In this document: piece by piece, positions 10,001 to 19,549 of the stretch
How positions within the stretch are numbered: position 1 is the stretch's first letter
How the letters are laid out: the number at the start of each line of letters is the position of its first letter
Origin: Budorcas taxicolor
Lineage: Eukaryota > Chordata > Mammalia > Artiodactyla > Bovidae
Assembly (NCBI RefSeq): GCF_023091745.1
Contig: NC_068910.1
Coordinates: forward strand, 3,446,272-3,510,271
Length of the DNA: 64,000 bases
Direction: 5' to 3'
The notes under the pieces: generated by a model
Told to the model about the DNA's origin: nothing
Database searches by the model: none
Seen by the model: the letters and a program-made list of their open reading frames with translations, nothing else
Translations under genes and position numbers: made by a program

Positions 10001-12224
10001 GCCGGCGAAGAGGCAGCAGGGCTGCGGGCAAGAGGAAGAGTGGCCGCGGGCAGTCTCGCTCACTGCCCTGCGGCCGTTCGAGCCTCCTGAGAGCCCACTG
10101 GGTTAAGCTGGACCCAGCGTAACCTCTCCACCCCACACCTCCCAGCCTCCTACTCAGGAACGAGAAAATAGCTGACAGGACGGGAGACACTACGTGATGA
10201 CATGTCTAGAAAGCAGATGGTGACTCCTGATTCCACATGTATGTGTTTCCTAGAGTAAGTAGGAAGCCCCAGGGTTAGAGCCAACCCCAGTGGGACTGCG
10301 GAGGCTGGTGTGACCACTCGGGGCCAGGCCCTGCTGGGAACCTACAGGTCCCGGCAGAGCAGAGGAGGGACCCGTGTTCTAGCGGCAGTCTCTGACCTAG
10401 ACCAGCCCCCAGAGCTCAGTCTGTTGCACTTGAGAAGTTTGTCAGAAGTATGATTAAAAATAAGTACTGAGAAGTCTACACATGAGGCTTTCGAAATACA
10501 GAGGGGCAATTTGCGGTACTTTTCTTCCTTCAGATCATCCGGGTTTGACCAGCACAAGCCAGATTGAAAAATTCCAAGAAAAGGCACAGATGGAGTTGCA
10601 GGACTATGTTCAGAAAACCTACTCGGAAGACACCTACCGGTGAGGCACACGGGCAAGACGGGGGCGAGGCTGGAGCTAGCTGCAGATATCAGTTACGCTG
10701 GCCTTCCACTTCTGGCAGCCCGGTAGAGCCTCCGTGTGATCACACTTTAATTCTTGCGTTTTCTCGGTGACGGGGGAGTGCGGAGGATCAGGAAGCCCAG
10801 GTCGTCCCAGTGTTGCTGGGTGACTGTGGGCAAGACCTGGGGTTGCTCCTCTAGTTCAAGGGGTTGGGAGTCGTCCTCTCGTTTGGGGCTAACAGTGCGT
10901 GAGACATGAGTTCTCACAGAGACCGCCCCCCAGTCCAGAAGAGTCAGCGGCTCTGCCCCTGGCTCCCCACCTACTGAGGAGACAGTGCTAGCTAGAGCAC
11001 TTGACAGAAGAGCCCACTGACACAAACCAAATCCGACCCTTACAAAACACGACTGGGTTGTAGAAAGTAATAATCCACTCCCCACGTAAATTGATATTTT
11101 AAAAATTCCTTTATTCAAGTGCAAGTTTATCACGTTTGGGCCAGAGAGACCTGTGCCCAGCCTGGCTGGCAGAGAGCCTGCTCCTGCTTTAGGCACACTA
11201 CCGTGGCCGGACACAGCTTTTGCCAAAGCAAGACCCACTTTCTACTAGCATCTTTTTCACTTAATATTCAGCAAGTATGTGTATATTCTTTAAGTCGTTT
11301 TCCGTGGCTGAGGAGATGCCGCAGCTTCGCCACAATTTCCCTCCTGATGAAAGGGCCCTGTGGTACAGGGTCCAGTTCGTAGGGGCCCAGCGCCACCCCT
11401 CCAGGCGCTGCCGGTGGCCTGGCCCATCCAGGGGAGGCTTCAGATGACGCCCAGGGAGCTGCAGGACAGGGCCGTGGTGCGCCTTCCTAGGGCTCCTTCA
11501 GAATGAACATCGTACTGCTTTCCTTTTAATTACAATGCTGAACGAACACTGGAAGTTAGAGGAGCATAGCAACAGTTTCAGTTGATAAAATCACTTAAAA
11601 TTCCAGTACCCAGAGGTCAGCAGTCAGCATCTTGGTGACCTTCTGAGCACTTCATTCACACACACATCCACGTTACTCCTGCTGGTGCACATGCTGCTGG
11701 TTTTATTCAGCTGTGTGTCATGGAATTCTTACCAGCGAGTATAGACTTTGATTCTCCTCCTTAATGTATGTAGTGATTAGACAGGTTAGTTTAACCTACC
11801 TTCCGTTAACAGGTTGCCAGGTTTTTCTTTTTGGTGGGGTTGGGGAGAGTTGTTATAAACAACGAAGGGAACACATTTGTACATCATCATTGCACTCAGG
11901 ATAAATTCCTGCAAGAGCGACTACTGAAATCGGGAAAGCACGAGCGGATACTGGCGGTCTGGTTCGGTCCCGAGGGCTGCAGATGGGCCCTGTCCGCGTG
12001 AAGCCTGGAGTGCTGCGACCCCGCCCCTCTAACGACCCCCCTCTTACAGGTTGGCCCGCATTCTCGTCCGCCTGCCGGCACTCAGGCTGATGAGTTCCAG
12101 CATAACGGAAGAGCTGTTTTTCACTGGCCTCATTGGCAATGTTTCGATAGACAGCATCATCCCGTACATCCTCAAGATGGAGACAGCGGAGTATAACGGC
12201 CAGATCACCGGAGCCAGCCTATAG
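895..12224 (+). CDS. NR2C2: NR2C2 (testicular receptor 4, TR4), ten 3' coding exons; 5' part outside window
   Basis: Orphan nuclear receptor that acts in the nucleus as a homo- or heterodimer on AGGTCA direct repeats. Coding exons: 895-1074, 1838-1985, 2603-2696, 5270-5403, 6297-6474, 7340-7461, 7880-8019, 9099-9236, 10534-10639, 12050-12224. All introns are GT-AG and every junction keeps frame. The total of 1415 nt gives 470 residues plus stop, which fits the C-terminal 470 of the roughly 596-residue mammalian protein as I remember it. Visible parts are the P-box CEGCKG and second zinc finger, a hinge (SERKPFDVQREKPSN), a serine/glycine-rich linker, then a complete ligand-binding domain (SMHWARSIPAFQALG; CWNELFTLGLAQC) ending in SIIPYILKME before the final GQITGASL. 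The exons contain no stop or frameshift. The paralogue NR2C1 is the main alternative; the hinge and C-terminus read as NR2C2 from memory. Confidence 0.96.
1075..1837 (+). other. NR2C2 intron
   Basis: A 763-base intron with GTGAGT donor and CTTAAG acceptor. GC-rich, and I recognise no repeat or RNA gene. Confidence 0.85.
1838..1985 (+). CDS. NR2C2: NR2C2 exon: hinge after the DNA-binding domain
   Basis: Acceptor CTTAAG, donor GTCAGT. It starts by completing the Ser codon split from the previous exon (VQSERKPFDVQREK) and runs through KIYIRKDLRSPLIATPTF to AEKDGAR. A basic, proline-containing hinge with no fold of its own is expected here. Confidence 0.96.
1986..2602 (+). other. NR2C2 intron
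   Basis: A 617-base intron. Nothing recognised inside. Confidence 0.85.
2603..2696 (+). CDS. NR2C2: NR2C2 exon: linker segment QTGLLDPGM...
   Basis: Acceptor AACTAG, donor GTGACG. It encodes QTGLLDPGMLVNIQQP and REDGTVLLATDCK. The last two codons read Cys-Lys where I remember Ser-Lys in the human protein, so this may be a lineage substitution. The weak +5 donor base is normal for a constitutive exon of this size. Confidence 0.95.
2697..5269 (+). other. NR2C2 intron, with an old inverted L1
   Basis: A 2.6-kb intron. The first 1.1 kb is GC-rich and without recognised repeats. An AT-rich part from about 4.1 kb holds an old L1 remnant on the - strand, listed separately. Confidence 0.85.
4195..5075 (-). 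mobile_element. Old L1 (L1M type) 3' end, inverted
   Basis: Reads as the reverse complement of an ancient L1 3' region. Recognisable stations in order are a 'caccatt..aatgctgctgtgaac' block, 'ggaatggcattgctgt', 'aactgccaggcttttc', 'ccatcctagtgggtgtga' and 'tattattgagctgtgagagt'. It is strongly diverged and has no open frame. The subfamily is not determined. Confidence 0.7.
5270..5403 (+). CDS. NR2C2: NR2C2 exon: acidic/serine linker
   Basis: Acceptor TTAACAG, donor GTACGA, a non-consensus but valid GT. It encodes AETSQGALGTLANVVTSLAN and SESLNNGDTSEIQPEDQS, ending in a split Arg codon completed by the next exon. Confidence 0.95.
5404..6296 (+). other. NR2C2 intron
   Basis: An 893-base intron. 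No repeat or RNA gene recognised. Confidence 0.85.
6297..6474 (+). CDS. NR2C2: NR2C2 exon: glycine-rich linker into the ligand-binding domain
   Basis: Acceptor CTCGCAG, donor GTGAGG. It encodes AFDTLAKALNTTDSAS, then a glycine run (DGSGGGGIHVIS) and RDQSTPIIEVEGPLLSDT. The glycine run is slightly longer than I recall in the human protein. Confidence 0.95.
6475..7339 (+). other. NR2C2 intron
   Basis: An 865-base GC-rich intron. Nothing recognised. Confidence 0.85.
7340..7461 (+). CDS. NR2C2: NR2C2 exon: ligand-binding domain helices near H1-H4
   Basis: Acceptor CTCCTGCAG, donor GTGAGT. It encodes LTMPSPMPEYLNVHYICES and SMHWARSIPAFQALG, the nuclear receptor signature region (helix 3 to 4). 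A Gly codon is split 2+1 into the next exon. Confidence 0.96.
7462..7879 (+). other. NR2C2 intron
   Basis: A 418-base GC-rich intron between two ligand-binding-domain exons. Nothing recognised. Confidence 0.85.
7880..8019 (+). CDS. NR2C2: NR2C2 exon: ligand-binding domain core
   Basis: Acceptor GTCCCCAG, donor GTAGGG. It encodes QDCNTSLVRACWNELFTLGL and AQVMSLSTILAAIVNHLQ. The CWNELF motif is typical of the NR2 subfamily core helix. Confidence 0.96.
8020..9098 (+). other. NR2C2 intron
   Basis: A 1.08-kb intron, GC-rich then AT-rich after 8560. No repeat recognised with confidence. Confidence 0.85.
9099..9236 (+). CDS. NR2C2: NR2C2 exon: ligand-binding domain, LKAIVLFSP
   Basis: Acceptor ATTTCTAG, donor GTAAGA. 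It encodes DKLSGDRIKQVMEHIWKL, EFCNSMARLDIDGYEYAYLK and AIVLFSP. The LKAIVLF..D stretch, with Asp split across the intron, is conserved in NR2 receptors. Confidence 0.96.
9237..10533 (+). other. NR2C2 intron
   Basis: A 1.3-kb intron with one tRNA-derived SINE near 9600-9735. The remainder is unassigned. Confidence 0.85.
9600..9735 (+). repeat. tRNA-derived artiodactyl SINE (CHR-like)
   Basis: Has the box order of this SINE group: 'tggccgtccagtggttgaga', then 'ccctggttggggaattaagt', ending in 'tgtgacaaaagaac' and an A-rich tail. Diverged, so an older copy. Confidence 0.65.
10534..10639 (+). CDS. NR2C2: NR2C2 exon: ligand-binding domain dimer-face helix
   Basis: Acceptor TTCCTTCAG, donor GTGAGG. 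It encodes HPGLTSTSQIEKFQEKAQ and MELQDYVQKTYSEDTYR. A split Arg codon leads to the last exon. Confidence 0.96.
10640..12049 (+). other. NR2C2 last intron
   Basis: A 1.4-kb intron. The second half carries a diverged inverted L1 remnant; the first half is unassigned. Confidence 0.85.
11560..11930 (-). mobile_element. Diverged L1 (L1ME-like) 3' remnant, inverted
   Basis: 'ggttgccaggtttttctttt', 'gttataaacaacgaagggaa', 'catttgtacatcatc' and 'ggataaattcctgcaagag' follow the order seen in old inverted L1 3' ends. Weak match; borders uncertain. Confidence 0.45.
12050..12224 (+). CDS. NR2C2: NR2C2 terminal coding exon with stop
   Basis: Acceptor CTCTTACAG. It encodes LARILVRLPALRLMSSSITE, ELFFTGLIGNVSIDSIIP and YILKMETAEYNGQITGASL, followed by TAG at 12222-12224. 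It contains the dimerisation helix (LLLRLPALR type) and the terminal activation-helix region. Confidence 0.97.
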
Positions 12225-15200
12225 CGCACAGCCCGCCCCGCCGGGGCCGCCCAGACACAGACAGTAGAGTAGTGGTGGTGTGGTATGTGCAAATACTCCG
12301 GTATGTCAGCTGTTCCCACCTGGCTTCTCCTTATCTGTTAGTCCCAGACAGTAGCCACTAAAAGACTAGTAGGATTCTCTCCTGCCATAAGAAATGTTTT
12401 AATGCCTTTTGATGAAGCAACAGATTTTTAAACAATCTTTTAACTCAGTTTGTATCCAGAAATTCTCAAAGGGCAAAAAACAAAAGCAAAGTTTTATAAT
12501 GTCAGAGACTAGTATTAAAACTAAAAGAACCTAAGAGAACGGTATGTGTGTATATATTAAAATGTCCTTGGGATAGCTACTAATGACCAGGGTAATAATA
12601 CTAGCACTTTCTAAGCACTTCCTATCAATGTATAATGTTAGCAACTCCTTGCCAATGTGCAGGGCAGATGGAAAACTGTGTCTGTCTTTTGCCGAAATGC
12701 TAATGGTTTCTATGAAAATGCAGTAGGGTACGGGAGACAATCACTTGCTCAGGGAGCGAGGCGTCCTTCCTGACTGCGCGCATGCGCTGCTGCTGTCGGC
12801 CGAGCCCCAGGCGTGAAAGAGGTGGCAGTGCGGGGCCCCACGGATGCTGGTCTGAACGTGAAGCTTCCTCGGCCTGAGCGGATGCTGACTGGCTTCCCTA
12901 GTCTGTGATGGGCCTCCGCAGGCTCCTCTGTGACTGGTTCTCAGAACTGGATTCAACCAATTCCCACGGCAACCAAAAAACAGCGCTGCATCACCTCCGC
13001 CCCCACGGCAGATGGAGTGGTCTGCCCAGCAAGTGCAAGGTGGGCCTTCTGAACCCTTGTCGGGACCTCCCGCCGCACGTCTTCGGGGGAGGGTGGGAGG
13101 GCTGTTGTCTCCGCAGTGCATGCCCCACACCTGGCCAGTCAGCAGCCGCGGTGGAGCCACGCTGCACGGCTCTCAGCGTCTCCAGGCCCAGCACCACCTC
13201 AGGCGGTGGGCTTCTCGATGCTCCTGGTGCGGCACACTGGGGTCCCCCGGGGCTGAGTCCACAGATGACCCCTGGAGTGTTGTAGACGATGGATGAAAAG
13301 GCAGGCTGCCTTCTCCTTCAAAACAACCTTTAACCCCAAAGCCATCTTAGTGACCGTCGTTTTATTAAAGCAGAATGCAGTTATTGGGAAGTTTAGGAGA
13401 GAAAAGTGCTCATAGGCGCCCCCGGTTGTCAGCAAGCAGCAGGCTTCTACTGGGAAGCACAGCAAGGCTGCCTCAGGTGTCCACACTGTGTGGCCCAGGT
13501 TAAGTACAGCGCGGCCAGGTTTGCAGCTCTGAAACCTTTCGATCAGATGGTCCCTCCTAGGCCCAAGGCAGACGAGCAGCAGGGAGGCGTGACGCCGGGG
13601 AGGGAAGCTGGGTGCCGGGCCACTGCATGGGCTCGAGGCAGAACCAGATGGCACCCCATTACTGTCGGGAGCACTTAAGAGTCATTAGTGGGAATTAAGG
13701 GAACAGTGTCTCCAACTTACAGATATTCCTGTTTGGATCTCATTATAGTTTACTGTTCACGCTTTGAAGCAAGTCTTAGAGAAAGTGTAGTACCCATTGT
13801 AAAATGATGGAAAGGATTTAATATTGCCAGCTTACCATTTTGGTTTTCTAACTTCAGAGTGACTTAAGTTTCAAAATTAAGCTAGGACACTGGCCAAGAG
13901 AGTGAGCAGGGTGGGTCTGTCATTTCTGCTTGGGAGGGGTTTTTGCAGAGGCACCTGAAGCGTTTGTGCACATCTTACATGGATGGTGAGGCGCACATCT
14001 GTCCTGATTTCTGGTGTGAGCGCGTCCGAGGGTCCTGTAGCAGCTCCCTGGGAACACGTGTCCTCTTGTGTCACCTCTTCTAGGTCTGAGCTCTTGGTGA
14101 TGGCGAGAAGGTCAACACTGGCCTGCTCTCTGGGGCATCATCCTGTCTCTGTGAGGCCTTTACATTCAGGTGGCCTTAAGTATCAGGGCAGCCTAGCCAA
14201 GACCTGGGCCAAGGTGCTGTTGAGACAGGCTGGGAGTAGAAGGTGGGAGTGGCGGACAGACAGTGAACGCTGGGATAGGCACATGCCCCTCGCCCACAGG
14301 ACGCCCTGGAAGAATCGCCGATTCTAACCAGGTCCTGCGCCCGAGTCCCCGCGCCGCTGATGGCTGACTCCAGTGGACCATTCTGGGCTCTGAACACTCT
14401 CTCTTTGGTGTCCCAGATCGCCTTGGCCTTACTTTGAAGTGGTCTTTTCCTTAAAACTCGGCTCCACGCTATCTGAATTCTCACCGCTCCTAAATCACTT
14501 CAAACCTTTTGACAGCAGGCCCATCCCTCTCCTGTCAAATTGAGGAGCCCAAAGTCAAAAATTATTTAGAGAGACTGGAGTAAATACTTAAGCCTCAACT
14601 TTCATAGGGCTCTTCACCCGTTAATACTTTGTGAGACTCTGATTCAGGGAAGAGAGTGTGCCCTCTGCATCTGAGTGAAACAAGCCAGGATTGGGGTTCT
14701 TGGCGGCCCATTCACACCTGCCTTCTGGTGGCCCCGCCGCAGAGCAGAGGGGACGAGGGCACCTGAGGGAGGGCGAGGATGGACACATGGTGCTGCTTCC
14801 TGAGGACGCGGGCTCTGCTCCAGGGGCGTCTCAGATAGCGGGGACAGTTACATGTTGAAATGTGTGGAGTTCATTACATGTAACATAACAAGATGACACA
14901 GGGAAAGACCAAATTACTCTAGCAGGTATTTTCCAAGGTATTCCTGGAAAGTGTTTTTAAGGAAGGGTGTGGTTTTGGGGGGGAGGGGTCTACATTATTT
15001 ATTTCCTACCCTCTGCCAGGAGGCTGTGGTCAGGGCCCTTCTGTTGTCCGGGTTTTTGGATCTGGTCTCTGTGCAGTCACTCTTGGGTGTTGTGTGATCG
15101 CCCGTCCGTCAGTATTAAATGTGGACTCTGTCGAGGGTCGTGCTGGCAGAGCCAGATACTCGCTGGGCTCTTGCAGTATCTAGGGCTTTATCCTGGCCCT

Positions 15201-17720
15201 TCGGGGGAACACCTAGCAGAGCACTCTTGCTTCCACCCTGCCCTCGGCCTGACAGGCAGCCCTTGGCTGGGGACCCAAATTCCAGGGCCTGAGGAGAGAT
15301 GAGAGCCTAAGAGCATCCTGCCCATTTTCCAGGGGAAGTGGCCTTACGTGCGGTGGGGCTATAGGTGACATTTCAGCTCCCCTGAGTCTAGGCCAGGGAA
15401 GGTGGCATCTTCTGATGTGCACATCTTTACCCTGGAGGCTGCTGCCCTCCAAACCTGGGAAGGCCCAACAAGGCAGGACAGCCACCCACATCCTCCAGGG
15501 TCCCACTTCCCTTCTCCACTGATTGTGTGACTCTTTGAAAATGTCTTAACTTTGATGTCAGTTTGCAGAGTCAGCCTCTCCTCACAAGAGAGTGGTCTGA
15601 GTCTTTTGTACACAGGGTCCTGGGCTTCCTCACCCGTGCCTCCCACTAGCGGGCACTTCTGTGTGTCCAGCCCTGGGGTCCCTTCACTGGCGTTATGCGT
15701 GTACAGATTTATAGGCTTGTATGACTGACTGAATGTACATGTGTTTATACCTTCTCTGTATGTACAGTGTATATAGCATTGTGTACATAGGTGTATATTA
15801 TGTATACAGACACACAGCCACATAGCCAGACTTCCCTTGCTTCTTACAGAGAATCTATGAGAGAGTGGCTACAGTCATTGACATGGGTGTTTCCTGGTCC
15901 GTCAGCAGGATGGATTTGCTGACACTTTCCTTGGGGTGAGCCTGGCTGGGAACGGCCCTGCCCTCCACCAGGGCCAGGAAGCTGGAAGACATTCGTTTAT
16001 CCCAGTGTCCAAAACGAGGTGGGGATCTTTAACCTAGTTGCTATACATCTATTTATGGCCTAACTGGGAGGACCTTGGCAGGTAGTGGTGTTGGGCTCCC
16101 ACTTACTCTCAGTCCAAGACCAAGAACAGACTGCGTGGTGGGCCGTGACTCCCAGTGTGGTGGAAACAGCCCACACGTGCTCCGGGACTCAGCGGACAGT
16201 GAGTCTGCCTATGACCCTCTCTCCACCACAGCTGCAAAACAAGTATTCCTTAAAAGTCAGCATGAATGTTGAGCTAACTCCTATGGCATATAAATTACAG
16301 GTCTTTTATTTCTCTACCTGTAGCATGTGAATAAAATTCACTGCCCTTATTCCTTTCTATAAATTATGATTCTGGAATTTTAAAATTTCAGATAAAACTT
16401 GCATTCCGGTACAGACATATACCTTAACACTATAGATGCCAAACTGTCCTTGTGCAGGTCTGTTCCGATGAACTCTCCCCGTTAATCGAGCTTTAAGCTG
16501 AGACACCGCACTCGGGAGCCAGGGCCCAGCAATAGTTGCTCACGCAGCTTTAGCAGGAGACCTGAATGGTGGGAAGGTTGAAAACTGGCCTGCTGAAAGA
16601 AATCACTGGATAAGTATGAAAACTCAGAGACACCACAGGTTACTTTAAAAAAAAAAAAAATTTGAAGTGTTTGAAAATAGCTCATTGAGACCAGAGTCCT
16701 CGGTGCCTTTGTGAGACGGGGGGTGTGCAGCCTTCAGCGTCCCGCGGCTTTGATGTGAGAGCTCCCGCTACTCCAGAGGCCTCGTCCCACTCCCACGTCC
16801 CCACCTGTCGTGACAATCACACTATAGAAGGGGGCTCTCCAGGCGAAATACAAGTGGAAGCTTAGCAGTCTCTAAATGAATCTTCAGAAGTTCTCCTCGG
16901 GGCTATTTACTTTAACTAGTCTAGGAATAAACTCTCAGTTTTAAGAGTATTTTAGGGGTGAGGAATGTCTGAGATATGCTAGGAAAAAAGGCTCAGCAAT
17001 ATTTATCAATTGACAGACTGTGATAAAGCGTAACACTTGGATAACATTTGGAAATATATAAAACATGGCTTTTCTTTAGAAAACTGTGTCATCAATTATT
17101 TAACAACCAGAGCACTCACGGACTCCAGTGCTGCTGCCACACACAACTCAAGAGCTCGAGTATTTTTCTACAGTCTCTCTGTTCTCCCAGTTATCTTGTG
17201 AACCAGTGTTCAACTAGTTTTATATCTGAAAGCTGCACATTTTTCATAGTACAAACCATAGTTTTTACCTGTAGTTCAGAGCTCTCTGTTAAAATGTACC
17301 TGCATTACCAACCCTTTTAAAAGAAGTGTGTTAAAGGAAAATTTGCGTGTTACTTTCTTGGGACCGTTTCTGTAGCCTCTGCCCTTCACAATATAGAATA
17401 TATTGTTTATGCCATCACATTTTATTTCCAGGTTTAAAATCTGTTGAAAGCTGTAGCTTGAAATCAGCTTTGTTTACGTGATGGCATTTAAAAAACAGCA
17501 TGTTCTTTTTAAACTGAATTTTATATCTAATCAATGTCTTCAGTCTTGAAGAAGAATTTGCATTGTTGTGTTTGTATATAGAGTATTGCAGTGCATGAAT
17601 TAGCTTTATGCATTTTATTAAATGCTGTTTCAATGTGGCATTATTGTTGTGGCTTAATACTACTACCTAAATGAGGTTTATACTATTAAAAGTGAATTAA
17701 AAACTAGTAACGTACATCCT
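12225..17720 (+). other. NR2C2: Probable NR2C2 3' UTR
   Basis: About 5.5 kb downstream of the stop has no recognisable SINE or LINE, while introns and flanks here are dense in them. It ends in an AT-rich block with several poly(A) signals: AATAAA at 16330-16335 and 16926-16931, and ATTAAA at 17617-17622, 17685-17690 and 17696-17701. A long 3' UTR is known for this gene. The exact end is inferred. A 14-base A run near 16646-16661 lies within it. Confidence 0.6.
17617..17701 (+). promoter_or_regulatory. Cluster of ATTAAA poly(A) signals, candidate NR2C2 mRNA end
   Basis: Three ATTAAA hexamers occur in 85 bases of AT-rich sequence at the end of the repeat-free block. They are the best candidates for the distal cleavage signal; the AATAAA at 16330 and 16926 would give shorter forms. 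Confidence 0.4.
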
Positions 17721-19285
17721 GCTCTTCATTTCTCCTCATAATGGTAATAACATCAGTAACCCTGAAGCCCAGTAGGTGGCAGAGAGGCACCTGGTTGCCA
17801 GAGCCATACAGCTCTCACCCTTCGGTGCTCGAGGGTCTGCTGGGCTCTAAGTACCTTCAAGGGAAGCACTGGCGAGACAGACTGTCTCCTGTGCATCTTC
17901 CAGAAGCCACGCAGACCTTTCTGGAGAACACAGCCTGTGCGGCCGGATGCACAGACGCACAGAGCCAGGCTTCCTGGAAGGGTCTCTGCTATCCAGGGGG
18001 TAAAAAAAAACCCTCATTGTGTCTTCTGATGGCTTGTTTTACAGGTGAGGATGCTGAGGTCCAGTCTGACTCGTGGCAGAAACCACTGGCAGCTTTAAAT
18101 GGCTTTGCCAAGTAGAAGTCAAAGTGAAACTCAAATGGGTTACTTCAGTAGAACAAGGCCAAAAACCGTCCAGTGAACAGTGCTTATGCAAATGAAAGTA
18201 TATCCATTATAAGATCCTCATAGCAATCTTCTCTATCATTGCTTCCAATTTCCGCAAATTTTAAACCCATCTTTCTGTCCCTATTTAAAGTAGGAAACGA
18301 GGAGAGAGCAGCGCCTCGGGCAGTGGATGCAGCCTGCTGCCGACGAAACAGCTGCCGGCGCGGCTGGACATGCTTCTCTAGAGAGGGGCCCGCACCTACC
18401 TTGGTTTCGGGTGATCCTCCTACTTAGCAGCCGTATTAGGGCGCCCCCGTGGCCATGGCGGGAAAGGCTGTTTCCGTGAGGCTGTCTCACTGCGTTCTGG
18501 AGACAGTCTGGGAGGGCACCCACTCTGACAAGCCTAGCCGGCCAGAGGGAAGGCCCTCAGCGGGTGTGGCGTCAGAAGCAGGGCGGAGCCGAGACCCCAC
18601 CCGGGGAGGCGGCAGAACGCGGGACAGGCGCTTCCCTCCAACATTTCAGGGACGCCGCCCCAGTCATCAGCCTGCAGCCGTTCAGGAGCCTGCGCATTCC
18701 TCCTCCGACCCGCACGCTCACCTCCCTCCCGACCCGCATATTCAGACCATGACCCTGAATGCGGATTTGGTACAAAATCACAGTAAACCATCACCCGAGC
18801 ATCAGGTGGGAAGAGCGCCAAGCTTGTATTACAGTGAGATCAATCTGCAGCGTTTATGCACAACAGCTCACGGGGCGCGCTCGGGGTCAGCCCAGGTCCC
18901 ATCTCCTGAGGCCTGAAACCAGCACGACCAGAGTGACGGCGACTCGGCGGCCGGTGAGGAAGGAAGTCCCAGCCAGAGCCCGTGGCGTCGCGCCCCCTCC
19001 CGGCCGCGCAGGAGGCGCTGCTCCGCTGGGGCCCGGCGGGCAGGGGCGTCAGTGCACAGGCTCCCCACCGCGGCGGCCCGGGACCCAGACGCGCGTCTCC
19101 AGGCGGCGGCCTGGCCTCTTCCCGGCCCTGAAGCCCCGTCCCCGCCGAAGGCCCAGCGGACGGGGTCACACGGCGCTGCTCAGCGGCGCGGCCTTCACGC
19201 ACGGCCGTGATGGCGCAGGGTGTTCACTGAGCAGCTTGGCTGCAGCCCCCCCCCCCCCCAACGGCAATATGCTTCCACACATGTG
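17721..19285. other. Intergenic gap between convergent 3' ends, CpG-rich in its second half
   Basis: No SINE or LINE recognised. From about 18.3 kb the sequence is GC-rich with many CpG, continuing into the MRPS25 last exon. A C run sits at about 19246-19259. Long open frames here have no recognisable protein character. Confidence 0.6.
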
Positions 19286-19300
19286 CGTAAAGGGGACCCT

Positions 19301-19306
19301 TTTATT
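19301..19306 (-). promoter_or_regulatory. MRPS25: AATAAA poly(A) signal of MRPS25
   Basis: AATAAA on the - strand, 51 bases after the stop. This implies a very short 3' UTR ending near 19285. Confidence 0.7.
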
Positions 19307-19356
19307 GCAAAGCGGTCGTCAGTCTCTCGGGGCACAGAAGCGGGGCTCTCGGGGCC

Positions 19357-19549
19357 TCAGTCCTGGGCGCCGGCCCTCAGGGCGGCCTGGAACTTGCCGG
19401 TCATCTCCCTGGGCAGCGGCACCACGGCCGGGCAGGGCACCTGGCCCTCCACCTCGCAGATGCACTCCCGCAGGCAGTACTTCCGGGGCCCGAAGTGCGC
19501 CGGGTGGGAGAGCTGCTCGCGCTCCTGCCGCTCCCTCCGGAGGGTCTCC
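19357..19549 (-). CDS. MRPS25: MRPS25 terminal coding exon with stop
   Basis: Acceptor TTCCGCAG precedes 19549. It encodes ETLRRERQEREQLSHPAHFG, PRKYCLRECICEVEGQVPC and VPLPREMTGKFQAALRAGAQD, then TGA (complement of 19357-19359). The Arg/Glu-rich start differs from the Glu-rich human segment I recall. Confidence 0.95.
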
